From positions 1 to 49,526 of the forward strand of contig DATJVZ010000159.1 in assembly GCA_035501575.1 (NCBI GenBank): a DNA stretch of 49,526 bases, written 5' to 3'. The DNA comes from JAFAGX01 sp035501575 (lineage in GTDB: Bacteria; Acidobacteriota; Terriglobia; Terriglobales; Acidobacteriaceae). A model generated the notes under the pieces. The model was not told where the DNA came from. It made no database searches and saw nothing but the letters and a program-made list of their open reading frames with translations. Positions 27,221-35,557 of this stretch are shown one piece after another (positions within the stretch are counted from its first letter, which is position 1; each line of letters opens with the position of its first letter). The position numbers were made by a program, and so were the translations under genes.

Positions 27221-28402
27221 TCAGAGAATAATGTGCTCAGGTTGGATTTCCCCGCCTTGTCCAACCAGAATACTCGCCCTTTCTATTACGTTTCGCAGTT
27301 CCCGAACGTTACCCGGCCAAGTGTGCGCTTGCAAAAGCGCCGAGGCCTCGGTGCTCATCACGACCTGGTGAGGGCAGAATTTCGCCAGAAAGCTCTCGGT
27401 CAGCAGGTGGAGGTCCTCCATGCGGTCCCGCAGGGGGCTCAGTTCGATAGGAAAGATGGAAAGTCGATAATAGAGATCTTCCCGAAAATTATGCTCTTGG
27501 ACACGGCGGCGAAGGTTCGCGTTGGTCGCGGCAATAACGCGAGCATCTACGCGAAACGAATCGCTGCTGCCCAGCCTTTGGACTTCCCCTTGCTCCAGAA
27601 ACCGCAACAGCTTGGATTGCAGTCCTAGGGGCAGATCTCCGATTTCGTCCAAAAACAGGGTTCCACCGTGAGCGGCATGAATGCGTCCGATTCTGGATTG
27701 CACCGCGCCGGTGAAAGCTCCCTTGACGAATCCGAACAATTCGGCCTCGAGGAGGGCTTCGGGAATTGCCGCGCAATTAATCACCACGAAGGGCTTCATG
27801 CGGCGTGTGCCCAGTTGATGAAGAGCCCGGGCTACGACATCCTTACCGGTGCCGCTTTCTCCCGTGATGAGCACGGTCGTGTCACGCTGGGCTACCAGAC
27901 GGACCATCGAGCACATGCGCCGTACCGGAGGAGAGATTCCGAGAAATCCCGGCAAACCATCCTGAGAGAACTCTTCCTCCTCGCTAACACGGGCTGGGAT
28001 GCCGGTTCCTGGCCGAAACAGCGATCCCCGCTCAATCTTCCGTACAATCTCAAAACAAATCGAATCGGGAGAGGGCGTCATGATCATGGGTTGTCCCGTG
28101 TGCGGGTTGATGGGGATCACCATGACGCCCGGGTACTGCTCGTGCACAATGGCCTTGAACTCGTCGACCTCAAGATCAGGAAGACCCGGATCCAGTAGTA
28201 CCAGGGACGCTTCCCCGGCATCGATCTTCTCGAGTGCTTCGGCCCCACTGCCCGACTCGACCACAATCCAGTGGTCGGACTCCAGTCTTTCGAGCAGATC
28301 CCGGCGTAGATCCGGATTCGAACTGACCACCATGAGGCTCACGGGGCCAACAGCGGTCAGCCCGTCGGCAGGAACCCGAGGAGGCGCAGGTAGGCTAGAC
28401 AT
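27221..28402 (-). CDS. Sigma-54-dependent activator with pseudo-receiver and no DNA-binding domain
   Basis: 393 aa from ATG 28402 (AGGTG seven bases upstream). Residues 20-125 form a receiver-like domain with an Asp at 71 (LVLLDPGLPDLE), but the acidic pocket of true receivers is replaced by SSNP. The AAA+ domain is at 150-393: Walker A GESGTGKD (181-188), sigma-54 loop GAFTGA (228-233), Walker B GGTLFLDEI (247-255), WPGNVREL (362-369). The protein stops at PEHIIL, exactly where the Fis-like helix-turn-helix of NtrC proteins should start. Translation of the DNA downstream in all minus-strand frames shows no such domain. It resembles FlgR of Helicobacter in this respect. It overlaps the kinase gene by eight bases. 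Confidence 0.92.
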   Translation of the reverse strand: MSSLPAPPRVPADGLTAVGPVSLMVVSSNPDLRRDLLERLESDHWIVVESGSGAEALEKIDAGEASLVLLDPGLPDLEVDEFKAIVHEQYPGVMVIPINPHTGQPMIMTPSPDSICFEIVRKIERGSLFRPGTGIPARVSEEEEFSQDGLPGFLGISPPVRRMCSMVRLVAQRDTTVLITGESGTGKDVVARALHQLGTRRMKPFVVINCAAIPEALLEAELFGFVKGAFTGAVQSRIGRIHAAHGGTLFLDEIGDLPLGLQSKLLRFLEQGEVQRLGSSDSFRVDARVIAATNANLRRRVQEHNFREDLYYRLSIFPIELSPLRDRMEDLHLLTESFLAKFCPHQVVMSTEASALLQAHTWPGNVRELRNVIERASILVGQGGEIQPEHIIL

Positions 28403-29114
28403 GGGCGCACCTGGTTTCCGCTGAGTTGCCCACCGCCGGCGTGGCCGGCGTCCGTGACAACGAGATCAGCACTGAGAATGCGGATGGATCCAAAGTGACC
28501 GTACCGCCAGTGCTCGCCAGCAGGGCTTGAGCGAGCTCCAGGGGGGCGATCCTCCAAATCAGTTCCTCGCCCGAAGAGAAGCCATGCTTTTGGGCCAGCA
28601 CACAGATTTCCACCTTCTCCGAGTCTGGGGTCAGCGATAATTCGAGTCGATCTCCACTCGCTAAGAAGGGGAAGGAACTCGCCAGAATCAGGGACAATGC
28701 GGTTGAGACTCGACTCTCGGAACCCCGAACGAGATCATCAAGCTCTTGAACGTGCGGCTCGGTATGGAGTACCATTTCCACGCCCGCGGCCTCGAAATCG
28801 CTGGCGAATTTTTCTAGAACGGTCCTCACTACGGACGATGCGGCAAAACCTGGCATGCTCGATGCGAGATGCGGCAGTCGTGCCAATTCGCGCACGCGGT
28901 CAAAGCAGGCCAAGACCCGGCGCGATTCCTCGATCGCCTGTCGGATCGACGCCTTGTACTCGTCCTCGGTGTGAGATCCGATCAGAGCGAGTTCGAGCCA
29001 TCCCTGAAGCGCCGTAAGAGGTTGTGCCGCCTGATGCAGCCCGCGGGACAGTTCCGCGATGGTTTCCTGATCAAACGCCGTCGTTATCCAAACTGCCTGT
29101 GAGTCAATCGTCAT
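28395..29114 (-). CDS. Degenerate histidine-kinase-like protein, cytoplasmic
   Basis: 239 aa from ATG 29114 with GAGGA five to eight bases upstream. No transmembrane segment. A HisKA-like dimerisation helix carries His27 in LSRGLHQAAQPLTALQGW, matching the HxxxxPL pattern of histidine kinases. The C-terminal half (about 130-220) has the general shape of an HATPase domain, but I do not see the N-box Asn or the DxGxG motif, so ATP binding may be lost. It may be a phosphotransfer or structural partner. It lies 9 bp downstream of the OmpR-type regulator and overlaps the sigma-54 activator. Confidence 0.75.
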   Translation of the reverse strand: MTIDSQAVWITTAFDQETIAELSRGLHQAAQPLTALQGWLELALIGSHTEDEYKASIRQAIEESRRVLACFDRVRELARLPHLASSMPGFAASSVVRTVLEKFASDFEAAGVEMVLHTEPHVQELDDLVRGSESRVSTALSLILASSFPFLASGDRLELSLTPDSEKVEICVLAQKHGFSSGEELIWRIAPLELAQALLASTGGTVTLDPSAFSVLISLSRTPATPAVGNSAETRCAHV

Positions 29115-29123
29115 CGGAATCCT

Positions 29124-29852
29124 CTAATTGTCACTTATGACATAGCCGATGCCGCGGGCGGTGCGTATCAACCGGCTCGAGAAACCGCTGTCCACTTTGT
29201 CCCGAACGTACTTGATGTAGACGTCGACCAAGTTCGTCTTGCCGTCGTAAGGAGTCTTCCAAACCTCTTCCATGATCATGGCGCGCGTCACCGTGCATCG
29301 AGCGTTGACCATGAGATATTCCAAGAGGGCAAACTCCTTGACGGTCAGGTCAATCTTCTTGCCGGCCCGTTCGACCCGGAATTCGGCGCGATTTAGGAGC
29401 AAATCACCCACCTGCAATACGGCGCCCGACGGTCTCCCGTTGCGGCGCAGAAGCGCGCGAGATCTGGCTGCCAGCTCCTGGAACGAAAACGGTTTGACCA
29501 TGTAGTCGTCGGCGCCGCTGTCCAAGGCCATGATGCGGTCTTCGATTGCAGTTCGGGCGGTAAGCACCAGCACCGGCAGATTCGGTGCGATGGGCCGAAG
29601 CCGCCGCAGCAAGGACATGCCGTCGATTTTGGGAAGGTTCAGATCCAAAATCAAAAGTCCATACCGAGTCGTCGCGATCTCCTCGAGTGTTGCCTCCCCA
29701 TCGTGGGCGAGGCGCACATCGTATTTGTGACTTTGCAGGCCACGACGCAAGAAATGCGCCAGTGGAACGTCATCGTCGGCGACCAGCACTTGTGCGGTCG
29801 GAGGTTGGCCCTGCCTTGTTTGTACTGAAGGGATTGCTTCTGGCATCTCCAT
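29124..29852 (-). CDS. OmpR/PhoB-family response regulator
   Basis: 242 aa from ATG 29852 with AAGGGGAAT directly upstream. The receiver domain (about 20-135) has VLVADDDVPL, the phospho-acceptor Asp in LLILDLNLPKIDG, and KPFSFQEL with the conserved Lys. The C-terminal winged helix (about 145-240) has the recognition region TNLVDVYIKYVRDKVD and the wing RGIGYVISDN. It is the first gene of a three-gene operon with the degenerate kinase and the sigma-54 activator, so it may link that system to ordinary sigma-70 promoters. The cognate kinase may lie elsewhere. Confidence 0.95.
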   Translation of the reverse strand: MEMPEAIPSVQTRQGQPPTAQVLVADDDVPLAHFLRRGLQSHKYDVRLAHDGEATLEEIATTRYGLLILDLNLPKIDGMSLLRRLRPIAPNLPVLVLTARTAIEDRIMALDSGADDYMVKPFSFQELAARSRALLRRNGRPSGAVLQVGDLLLNRAEFRVERAGKKIDLTVKEFALLEYLMVNARCTVTRAMIMEEVWKTPYDGKTNLVDVYIKYVRDKVDSGFSSRLIRTARGIGYVISDN

Positions 29853-30244
29853 ATTCCCCTTGTTGTGCGACGTTTCTCAGGTCGCTCTCTGTCGAGGACC
29901 CTGTCGAATGCGCGGAATAGCTAAATCCGCCATCAGAGACGACTGATGGGTTGACCAGAGGAAGATGAGCCAAGATCACCTTCCCAGGACCTGAACGCTG
30001 CTGCAATTAGAGGACCTTAAGAGGGCATTAATTCAAGTCTATGAAATTGCACGTCGTCTAAGCCTGCCATGAGAACTCTCGCGGAACAGAGCCCTCTCCC
30101 GGCCGCCCTCGATTAGGACACAGTGTCCTAAATTCGAACGCGTCCACCACGTTTGATTGCTCGCGAAGCACTGTGCCGTATGGGAGTTCGCGTGGAGCAA
30201 ACGCAGGCGTAGAGGAACGCGGCGGGCGATGTTCTGGTTTGTTC
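29853..30244. other. Intergenic region between regulatory operon and fusion gene
   Basis: 392 bp. It must carry the promoter of the regulator operon (minus strand) and the 3' end region of the fusion gene. The notable element is the perfect 19-bp palindrome at 30113-30131. A smaller GCGGA/TCCGC inverted repeat is near 29911-29930. No gene is visible. Confidence 0.5.
30113..30131. promoter_or_regulatory. Perfect 19-bp palindrome, probable operator
   Basis: TTAGGACAC-A-GTGTCCTAA: two perfect 9-bp arms around one base. The 1-nt centre makes a stable RNA hairpin of full length impossible and there is no T-run, so a dimeric-repressor site is likelier than a terminator. It lies about 260 bp upstream of the OmpR-type regulator start and 114 bp downstream of the fusion gene stop. 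Confidence 0.5.
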
Positions 30245-33200
30245 CTACGAAGGGGTATCGCAATATTTTGGTTCGAGTAGCGTGACGTCCGATACTCGAT
30301 GCTGGCTTGGCGGCACTTCCGGCATACTTCTCTCGCTCGAGGCAGCCCTGTCCGTCAGCATCTTCCGAACGCCTGCAGCGATGCGTTCGTAGGCAGGTCG
30401 ACGGTAATTCCATCGCGCATCGGGTTCGGGCGGATTCACCACCATGGTGGCATTGGCCTCGAACAGCAGAACTTCTCCCTTGGCGTTCAAACCAAAATCA
30501 ATGCCTGCGTAATCCAGACCGAGGGCGGACTGAACGCGTGCGAGCGCGTCCATGGCGACCGGGCCGAGTGCGCTGCGCATGTCCTCGAGAAAAGCTTCGT
30601 CTTCTGCTCGGTGCGCCGGATTGTCCGCCATCTCGGCGGTAAAATAATGGATTTTCCAATGGCTCGAGATCGCACAGTGCAACGGATAGAGCTGGCCGTC
30701 GATCATCATCACACGGTACTTGCGCGTTTTCCCGTCAGGCCCGCGCGCATCGAGATACTGCATAACCACCAATTCCCCGCCCGGAAGCTTCGCCAGGGTT
30801 TCCGCCAGGGCTTCGAAGCTTTCTACGCGTAGAAAATTCAGCCCGGTGTGAAAGCCGGGCGTTCGCAGCAAGAGAGGAAACACCAGGCCGTGGCGAGCCA
30901 GCCTGAGTCGAGCATCCGGGTGGGTGAGTTCGGCACGCGAGAGGGTTAGCGTGATTGGCGTCACGACCCCCGGCAGGCCAGCCAGTCGTTGGGCGTTGTG
31001 GCTCCTGCCGGTAGCAAGCACGGCGGCCGGCGAATTGATGACCGGTGCCGTAGTTTGCGCCACCAGGGATTCGGCGGCCGTCAACGGTCCCGAGGACAAC
31101 TCGGCATCGCCGATGGCGTTAATGACCAGTCGATGGGCGGGCAGGGGAGTCTTAAGATCGTAGAACTCGGGCAGTACGACGTAGGTTTGGAAGATCTTAT
31201 CATCCAGAAATTTTTGCAGGCGTACGTTGCCTCCGGTTGCGGCCACGAGCAGCAGAACCGGCAATGGCGCACCTTCCCCGCGATAGGCCAACGGAATTAT
31301 GCTGCGGCTGCGGAATGCCTCGCGGCGGTGCCATTCTGCCTTTTGCTCGTCGCCTAACTCTCGCACGAGATAAGACAACCCCTCATGTGCCCGCTGGCAG
31401 TCTGGTTTGATCCGCAAAGCGTGTTCAAAGTGCCCGCGAGCCACGCGCTTGAGTTCGACGGCCTGCTCACCCTCGTCATGCACCGTCAGCCGCTCGCACT
31501 CTTCCAGCAGAAAGTAGCCCAGGTTCACGCGGCTGGTGACATCGTCGGGATGCCGCGCGACCGCCTCCTTGTAGGCGATTCCTGCCGCTTTGCGATGCCC
31601 CGTGGCCATCAGCACACAGCCCAAATTGTTCAGCGCCGCCAAGTGACTTGGCTCGCGTTCAAGCACCTTGATATAGTCGTTTCTCGCGTCCACGAGCCGG
31701 CCAAGTTCGGAAAATAAAGCAGCCCGGCGCAGCCGAAGATCGACCGCACTCGGATTGGATGCCAGTTGGCTTTCGACCTCTCGCAACGTCCGTTCCCAGG
31801 CCGCTCGTGGTCCAGAGTCTGCGTTCGTGGCGTCGCCAACGGTAGGGCCTCTCGAGGCCTTGCCACCAAGCTCCAGGGTCATGTTCAACAGTCTGTCGAT
31901 ATCGTCCTTCCTGGTGCGGTGATTGACCAGCGCCACGCGGATCGCCAACTGGCCATCGATGCTCGTCGTCGAAGGCGCCACCATTCCCGACTCCTGCAGG
32001 TCGACCACGATCCTTCGATTCACCTCGTCGGAGTCGACTGCCCGGTACCGAAAACAAACGATGTTCAGTTCGACCGGCGCCAGGAGTTCCAGTTCCGGCA
32101 GTTGCCCGATTCGGCCCTCCAAATAGCGTGCCAACTCGCACATCTGCGAAATCGTCGATCCAATCGCAGCGGTACCATAGACTTTCAAAGTGAACCACGT
32201 CTTCAACGCTCGGAAACCACGCGACAGATCCGGACCGTAGTCGCAAGGCCAGGGCGATCCTGCCGCCAGCCCGCGGGTTTCGCGTTTCAAGTAGGCCGAG
32301 GACGCCCGAAAGGCGTTTTGTTGCAGAGTACCGTCGCGAACCAAGATGAAGCCGGCATCGTAGGGAACCTGGCCCCATTTATGGAAATCGAAGGCCAGAG
32401 AATCGGCGCGTTCGATGCCAATCAGCTTCGGAGCGAGTTCCGGAGCCAGCATGGACAAGGCTCCATACGCACCGTCCACGTGGAACCAGAGTTTCTGGCG
32501 CCGCGCGATATCTGCGATGCCCCGAAGGTCGTCGATCGCACCCGAGTCAACGGTTCCTGCGGTGCCGACCACCAGAAAGGGTTCGAGGCCCGCTTTACGA
32601 TCTTGTTCGATCGCATTCTCGAGTGCCGCCAGGTCCATACGATGGCGACGGTCGGTAGGAACCAGGCGGAGCCCGTCACTGCCGAGACCGCAGAAATCCA
32701 TTGCCTTGCCGACGCATAGGTGAACTGCGGCCGAGGCATACGCCGTCAGCCGCTTTGCCTTGGCGGCCACGCCGTGGCGGCGCACGTCGCAACCAAGTGC
32801 GGTATCCCGAGCAATCACAACGGCGATGAAGTTCGCCATGGAGGTACCCGCGACGAAGAGTCCGGTCGCACTCTCGGGAAAGCCGAAGATTGCTTGCATC
32901 CAGTGTGCAATTTGACGTTCGACCTCGATCGGAACTTGATCGCGCCCGCCCAGGTTGGCGTTTAATCCCGCGGCCAGCATCTCCGCCAGCATCCCGACCG
33001 GCGTGCCGCCTCCGTGGACCCAGCCCATGAACCCGGGATGAACGTTTCCAGCCGCAAACGGCAGGATGGAGTTCATGAACTCTTGATGGACTTCGGCAAG
33101 AGCCGAGGGTCCCATCGGAACAGCCTCTCGGAATCGCTGCCGCACTTCATCCGGTATAGGCTGCCAAACCGGACGCTCTCGTATGTTCTTTGTGTAAGAA

Positions 33201-33352
33201 AGGATGTCGTCGAGCATGCGGTGCGCCTGCGCTCGGAAGGCGTCCCAATCCTGCGGGTCCAGGGTCTCGATTTCCCGTGGGGGAACGACCGGCGCACCCT
33301 TTTCGGTTTCCCGCGGCTTAATTTGAGGCGTGACCTGGTATTCAGCGCGCAT
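30245..33352 (-). CDS. Fusion: PLP decarboxylase + TPR + ATP-grasp ligase
   Basis: 1035 aa from ATG 33352; TTG 33376, with AGGT upstream, would add eight residues. Numbers below use the longer form. Residues 35-500: group II PLP decarboxylase, with VHGGGTPVGMLAEMLAAGLN (about 120), GTAGTVDSGAIDDL (271), HVDGAYG (299) and the PLP-binding Lys333 in DFHKWGQVPYDAG. Residues 525-690: helical TPR units, such as HLAALNNLGCVLMATGHRKA. Residues 700-1010: ATP-grasp ligase fold, with VVMQYLDARGPDGKTRKYRV and the metal-binding DYAGIDFGLN and FEANATMVVNPP. The three parts would decarboxylate an amino acid and join a product by an ATP-driven amide bond (inference). It is divergent from the cysteate-synthase-like gene. 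Confidence 0.85.
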   Translation of the reverse strand: MRAEYQVTPQIKPRETEKGAPVVPPREIETLDPQDWDAFRAQAHRMLDDILSYTKNIRERPVWQPIPDEVRQRFREAVPMGPSALAEVHQEFMNSILPFAAGNVHPGFMGWVHGGGTPVGMLAEMLAAGLNANLGGRDQVPIEVERQIAHWMQAIFGFPESATGLFVAGTSMANFIAVVIARDTALGCDVRRHGVAAKAKRLTAYASAAVHLCVGKAMDFCGLGSDGLRLVPTDRRHRMDLAALENAIEQDRKAGLEPFLVVGTAGTVDSGAIDDLRGIADIARRQKLWFHVDGAYGALSMLAPELAPKLIGIERADSLAFDFHKWGQVPYDAGFILVRDGTLQQNAFRASSAYLKRETRGLAAGSPWPCDYGPDLSRGFRALKTWFTLKVYGTAAIGSTISQMCELARYLEGRIGQLPELELLAPVELNIVCFRYRAVDSDEVNRRIVVDLQESGMVAPSTTSIDGQLAIRVALVNHRTRKDDIDRLLNMTLELGGKASRGPTVGDATNADSGPRAAWERTLREVESQLASNPSAVDLRLRRAALFSELGRLVDARNDYIKVLEREPSHLAALNNLGCVLMATGHRKAAGIAYKEAVARHPDDVTSRVNLGYFLLEECERLTVHDEGEQAVELKRVARGHFEHALRIKPDCQRAHEGLSYLVRELGDEQKAEWHRREAFRSRSIIPLAYRGEGAPLPVLLLVAATGGNVRLQKFLDDKIFQTYVVLPEFYDLKTPLPAHRLVINAIGDAELSSGPLTAAESLVAQTTAPVINSPAAVLATGRSHNAQRLAGLPGVVTPITLTLSRAELTHPDARLRLARHGLVFPLLLRTPGFHTGLNFLRVESFEALAETLAKLPGGELVVMQYLDARGPDGKTRKYRVMMIDGQLYPLHCAISSHWKIHYFTAEMADNPAHRAEDEAFLEDMRSALGPVAMDALARVQSALGLDYAGIDFGLNAKGEVLLFEANATMVVNPPEPDARWNYRRPAYERIAAGVRKMLTDRAASSERSMPEVPPSQHRVSDVTLLEPKYCDTPS

Positions 33353-33665
33353 TTTGGCTTGGCTGCTTCCAGCCAAGCAATTTGCGGACCTAATTGGACG
33401 AATGCAACGTTCCTTGCGACAGACAATCCTGAAGGTGGGTGTCTCCGAGGCATCAGGATTGCTCTAGGATTCTTGGCCGATGCGAGTGATCGCCGAGACA
33501 GGGCCGTCTTGGGTCTAAAACGACAGCCAATCGTACCCTGTGCCCACGGGATGGTTAGAAATCCTAATGGCGTGCTTGCGTCGCGACTTCAGAGCCTCTT
33601 TCGATTAGAGACGGCTAAGGGCAAGGCGGCTCATCGCGCACCCCCGCGCGAGTGTCTTCCTGCCA
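33353..33665. promoter_or_regulatory. Shared divergent promoter region of the fusion and cysteate-synthase-like genes
   Basis: About 310 bp between two head-to-head genes; both promoters must lie here, which suggests joint control. No confident -10/-35 pair or operator was identified by eye. The 5' ends are uncertain by a few codons on both sides. Confidence 0.45.
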
Positions 33666-35084
33666 ATGGTGAATGCTTTGGCGGCAACCAACCGATTCCA
33701 CTACCAGCTGATTTGTCCGGCATGTGGTTTGGTCCTTGACGACGACGGCTTTCTGCTGGCATGTCCTCGCCCGCACGCTCCCGCTTTGCTCACCACGCGC
33801 TATTCTTCCCGCATCCTGCAAGGTAACCGGCGGGCGCCGGGCCTGTACCGCTACCAGTGCTGGCTGCCCGGCAGGAATCGATTGGCTCATTCTGCGAGAA
33901 CAGTCACTTACCAAAGCCGCCGGTTGAGTTCGACTCTTGGACTCCCGCATCTGTGGATTACATTCAGCGGGTATTGGCCAGAACGAGGCGCCACGCTCGA
34001 GACCGCAACCTTTAAAGAGCTGGAGGTTGGCGGCGTGCTATCGCGAATGCCCAGACACGGCTTTCGCGCTCTGGTGGTTGCTTCCGCGGGAAACACGGCG
34101 GCTGCGTTCGCCAACGCGTCGTCTGAGAATGACATTCCTTGCCTGATTGTCGTTCCCGCCTCCGGCATGGAGAAAATGCGGTTCGCCCATCGCCTCAAGC
34201 CCTGCATCAAGATCATCTCTCTGACGGGGGGCGCGGCGTACTCCGACGCCATCTCGCTTGCCGACCGCATTGCCCAACAGGATGGTTTCGTTGGCGAAGG
34301 GGGAGTAAAGAATGTTGGACGCCGCGATGGTATCGCAACCGCGGTCTTGAACGCCGTGGAAACCATGGGCAGGCTTCCGGACTACTACTTCCAAGCCATC
34401 GGCAGCGGTGCGGGGGCTATTGCGGCGCATGAGGCGGCAAAGAGGCTGGTGGAAGATTCTAGGTTCGGCCGGGCTCTTCCGCGCCTGATGCTCGGCCAAA
34501 ACACGCCCTTCACACCCATTTACGACTCCTGGAAAACGGGGCGGCGGGACTTTATCGAAGCTGACCCTGACACCGCTAGAGCCCTAACCAAGAAGATCCT
34601 AGCCACGGTTCTTTCCAACCAACGGCCGCCCTATTCGACTGTCGGGGGAGTGTTCGACGTGCTGCGCGAAAGCCAGGGCGACATGTTTGCGGTCGACAAC
34701 CAGGAGGTTTTGCAAGCGATGGAGCTTTTTGAGCGATGCGAGGGCATCGATATCGAACCCGCCGCCGGGGTTGCCCTAGCCGCCCTGATGCGAGCGGCAA
34801 ATTCCGGCCAGATCGGCCCCGACGCGATTGTTCTCCTTCACATTACCGGCGGCGGAGTCGCCAAGAGAGCGTCCGAGAGAGCTCTATTCTCTACCCCACC
34901 GGACTTGGAACTCTCACTCGACGGGCTGGGCACGGATGGCGTGCTAGAAAAGGCCTGTGGTCTGTTTGCCGAGCAAAATACTCTGGTTGGCCCTCGCCCG
35001 CAAGCGGCCTCACTCACCGCAACCGCCGGGCAGGGGATGTTTAGGAACAAAGTTATTGTCCGATTTCATGTCGATCGGCCTTAG
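33666..35084 (+). CDS. Cysteate-synthase-like PLP enzyme (threonine-synthase fold)
   Basis: 472 aa from ATG 33666; no strong ribosome site. The N-terminus has a Cys-rich knuckle (CPACG at 17-21, CPRPH at 33-37). The PLP fold type II core contains the lysine motif TATFKELEV (Lys117), which differs from the SFKDR of threonine synthase. The rest matches what I remember of cysteate synthase: SGYWPERGAT (101), SAGNTAAAFA (140), EGGVKNVGRRDGIATAVLNA (211), DYYFQAIGSGAG, RPPYSTVGGVFDVLRESQGD, EGIDIEPAAGVA and HITGGG (392). Cysteate synthase makes L-cysteate from O-phosphoserine and sulfite. The substrate is inferred; a threonine-synthase paralogue of other function is the alternative. Confidence 0.75.
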   Translation: MVNALAATNRFHYQLICPACGLVLDDDGFLLACPRPHAPALLTTRYSSRILQGNRRAPGLYRYQCWLPGRNRLAHSARTVTYQSRRLSSTLGLPHLWITFSGYWPERGATLETATFKELEVGGVLSRMPRHGFRALVVASAGNTAAAFANASSENDIPCLIVVPASGMEKMRFAHRLKPCIKIISLTGGAAYSDAISLADRIAQQDGFVGEGGVKNVGRRDGIATAVLNAVETMGRLPDYYFQAIGSGAGAIAAHEAAKRLVEDSRFGRALPRLMLGQNTPFTPIYDSWKTGRRDFIEADPDTARALTKKILATVLSNQRPPYSTVGGVFDVLRESQGDMFAVDNQEVLQAMELFERCEGIDIEPAAGVALAALMRAANSGQIGPDAIVLLHITGGGVAKRASERALFSTPPDLELSLDGLGTDGVLEKACGLFAEQNTLVGPRPQAASLTATAGQGMFRNKVIVRFHVDRP

Positions 35085-35422
35085 CTGCCGCTAGCCGAGG
35101 AAGCCGTCGAACTCGACTGCGGTGGTTGGGAGTGCCCGTCACTCTGTCCCCACTGCTCAAAATCTTGCTGCAATGTGGGGAATACCGGCTGGGCCTTCGA
35201 GAGGTTGCCCGATCCGAGTGCCTGGCCCAGCTGGCTGAGTAACTGGCTGAAGGAGCTGGATCCGCCGCCACCGTGATGATGGTGATGATGGCGGTGACCT
35301 TCGGTTGGCGCCGTTCGATTTTGGAAGTCCTGCTGAATGTTCGCGTAGGCCTGTTGCGCCGCCGTCAGAAAAGCTGCTGCTGAAGACACCGGAAACTGAC
35401 ATTCGCTATCTCTTCTCGCCAA
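35081..35422 (-). CDS. Small repeat protein with a polyhistidine tract
   Basis: Up to 113 aa from TTG 35422 (a GTG at 35389 would start at SSAAAFL). Two similar halves are visible: FLTAAQQAYANIQQDFQN near the N-terminus and GNLSKAQPVFPTLQQDFEQ near residue 80. The pattern (xxAQxxYxxLQQDF) is known from small acidobacterial repeat proteins of unknown function. Between them lie a run of six His (with a further His two residues before), then four Gly and FSQLLSQLGQALGS. It has no signal peptide. The stop overlaps the stop of the cysteate-synthase-like gene in a convergent TTAG arrangement. The His tract could bind metal; function unknown. Confidence 0.65.
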   Translation of the reverse strand: MARRDSECQFPVSSAAAFLTAAQQAYANIQQDFQNRTAPTEGHRHHHHHHGGGGSSSFSQLLSQLGQALGSGNLSKAQPVFPTLQQDFEQWGQSDGHSQPPQSSSTASSASGS

Positions 35423-35557
35423 TCGAGGCGTGAGAGCTCTATCGGCATTCCGACGGGCGAAACTTTAGGCGCGGCAGCTTCCCAACCAGCTTCCGGCGGC
35501 GCGCATCTCAAATCGTCGTACAGGATGCCTGGCCCCGCTGCAGCAGCAGTCGCGGTC

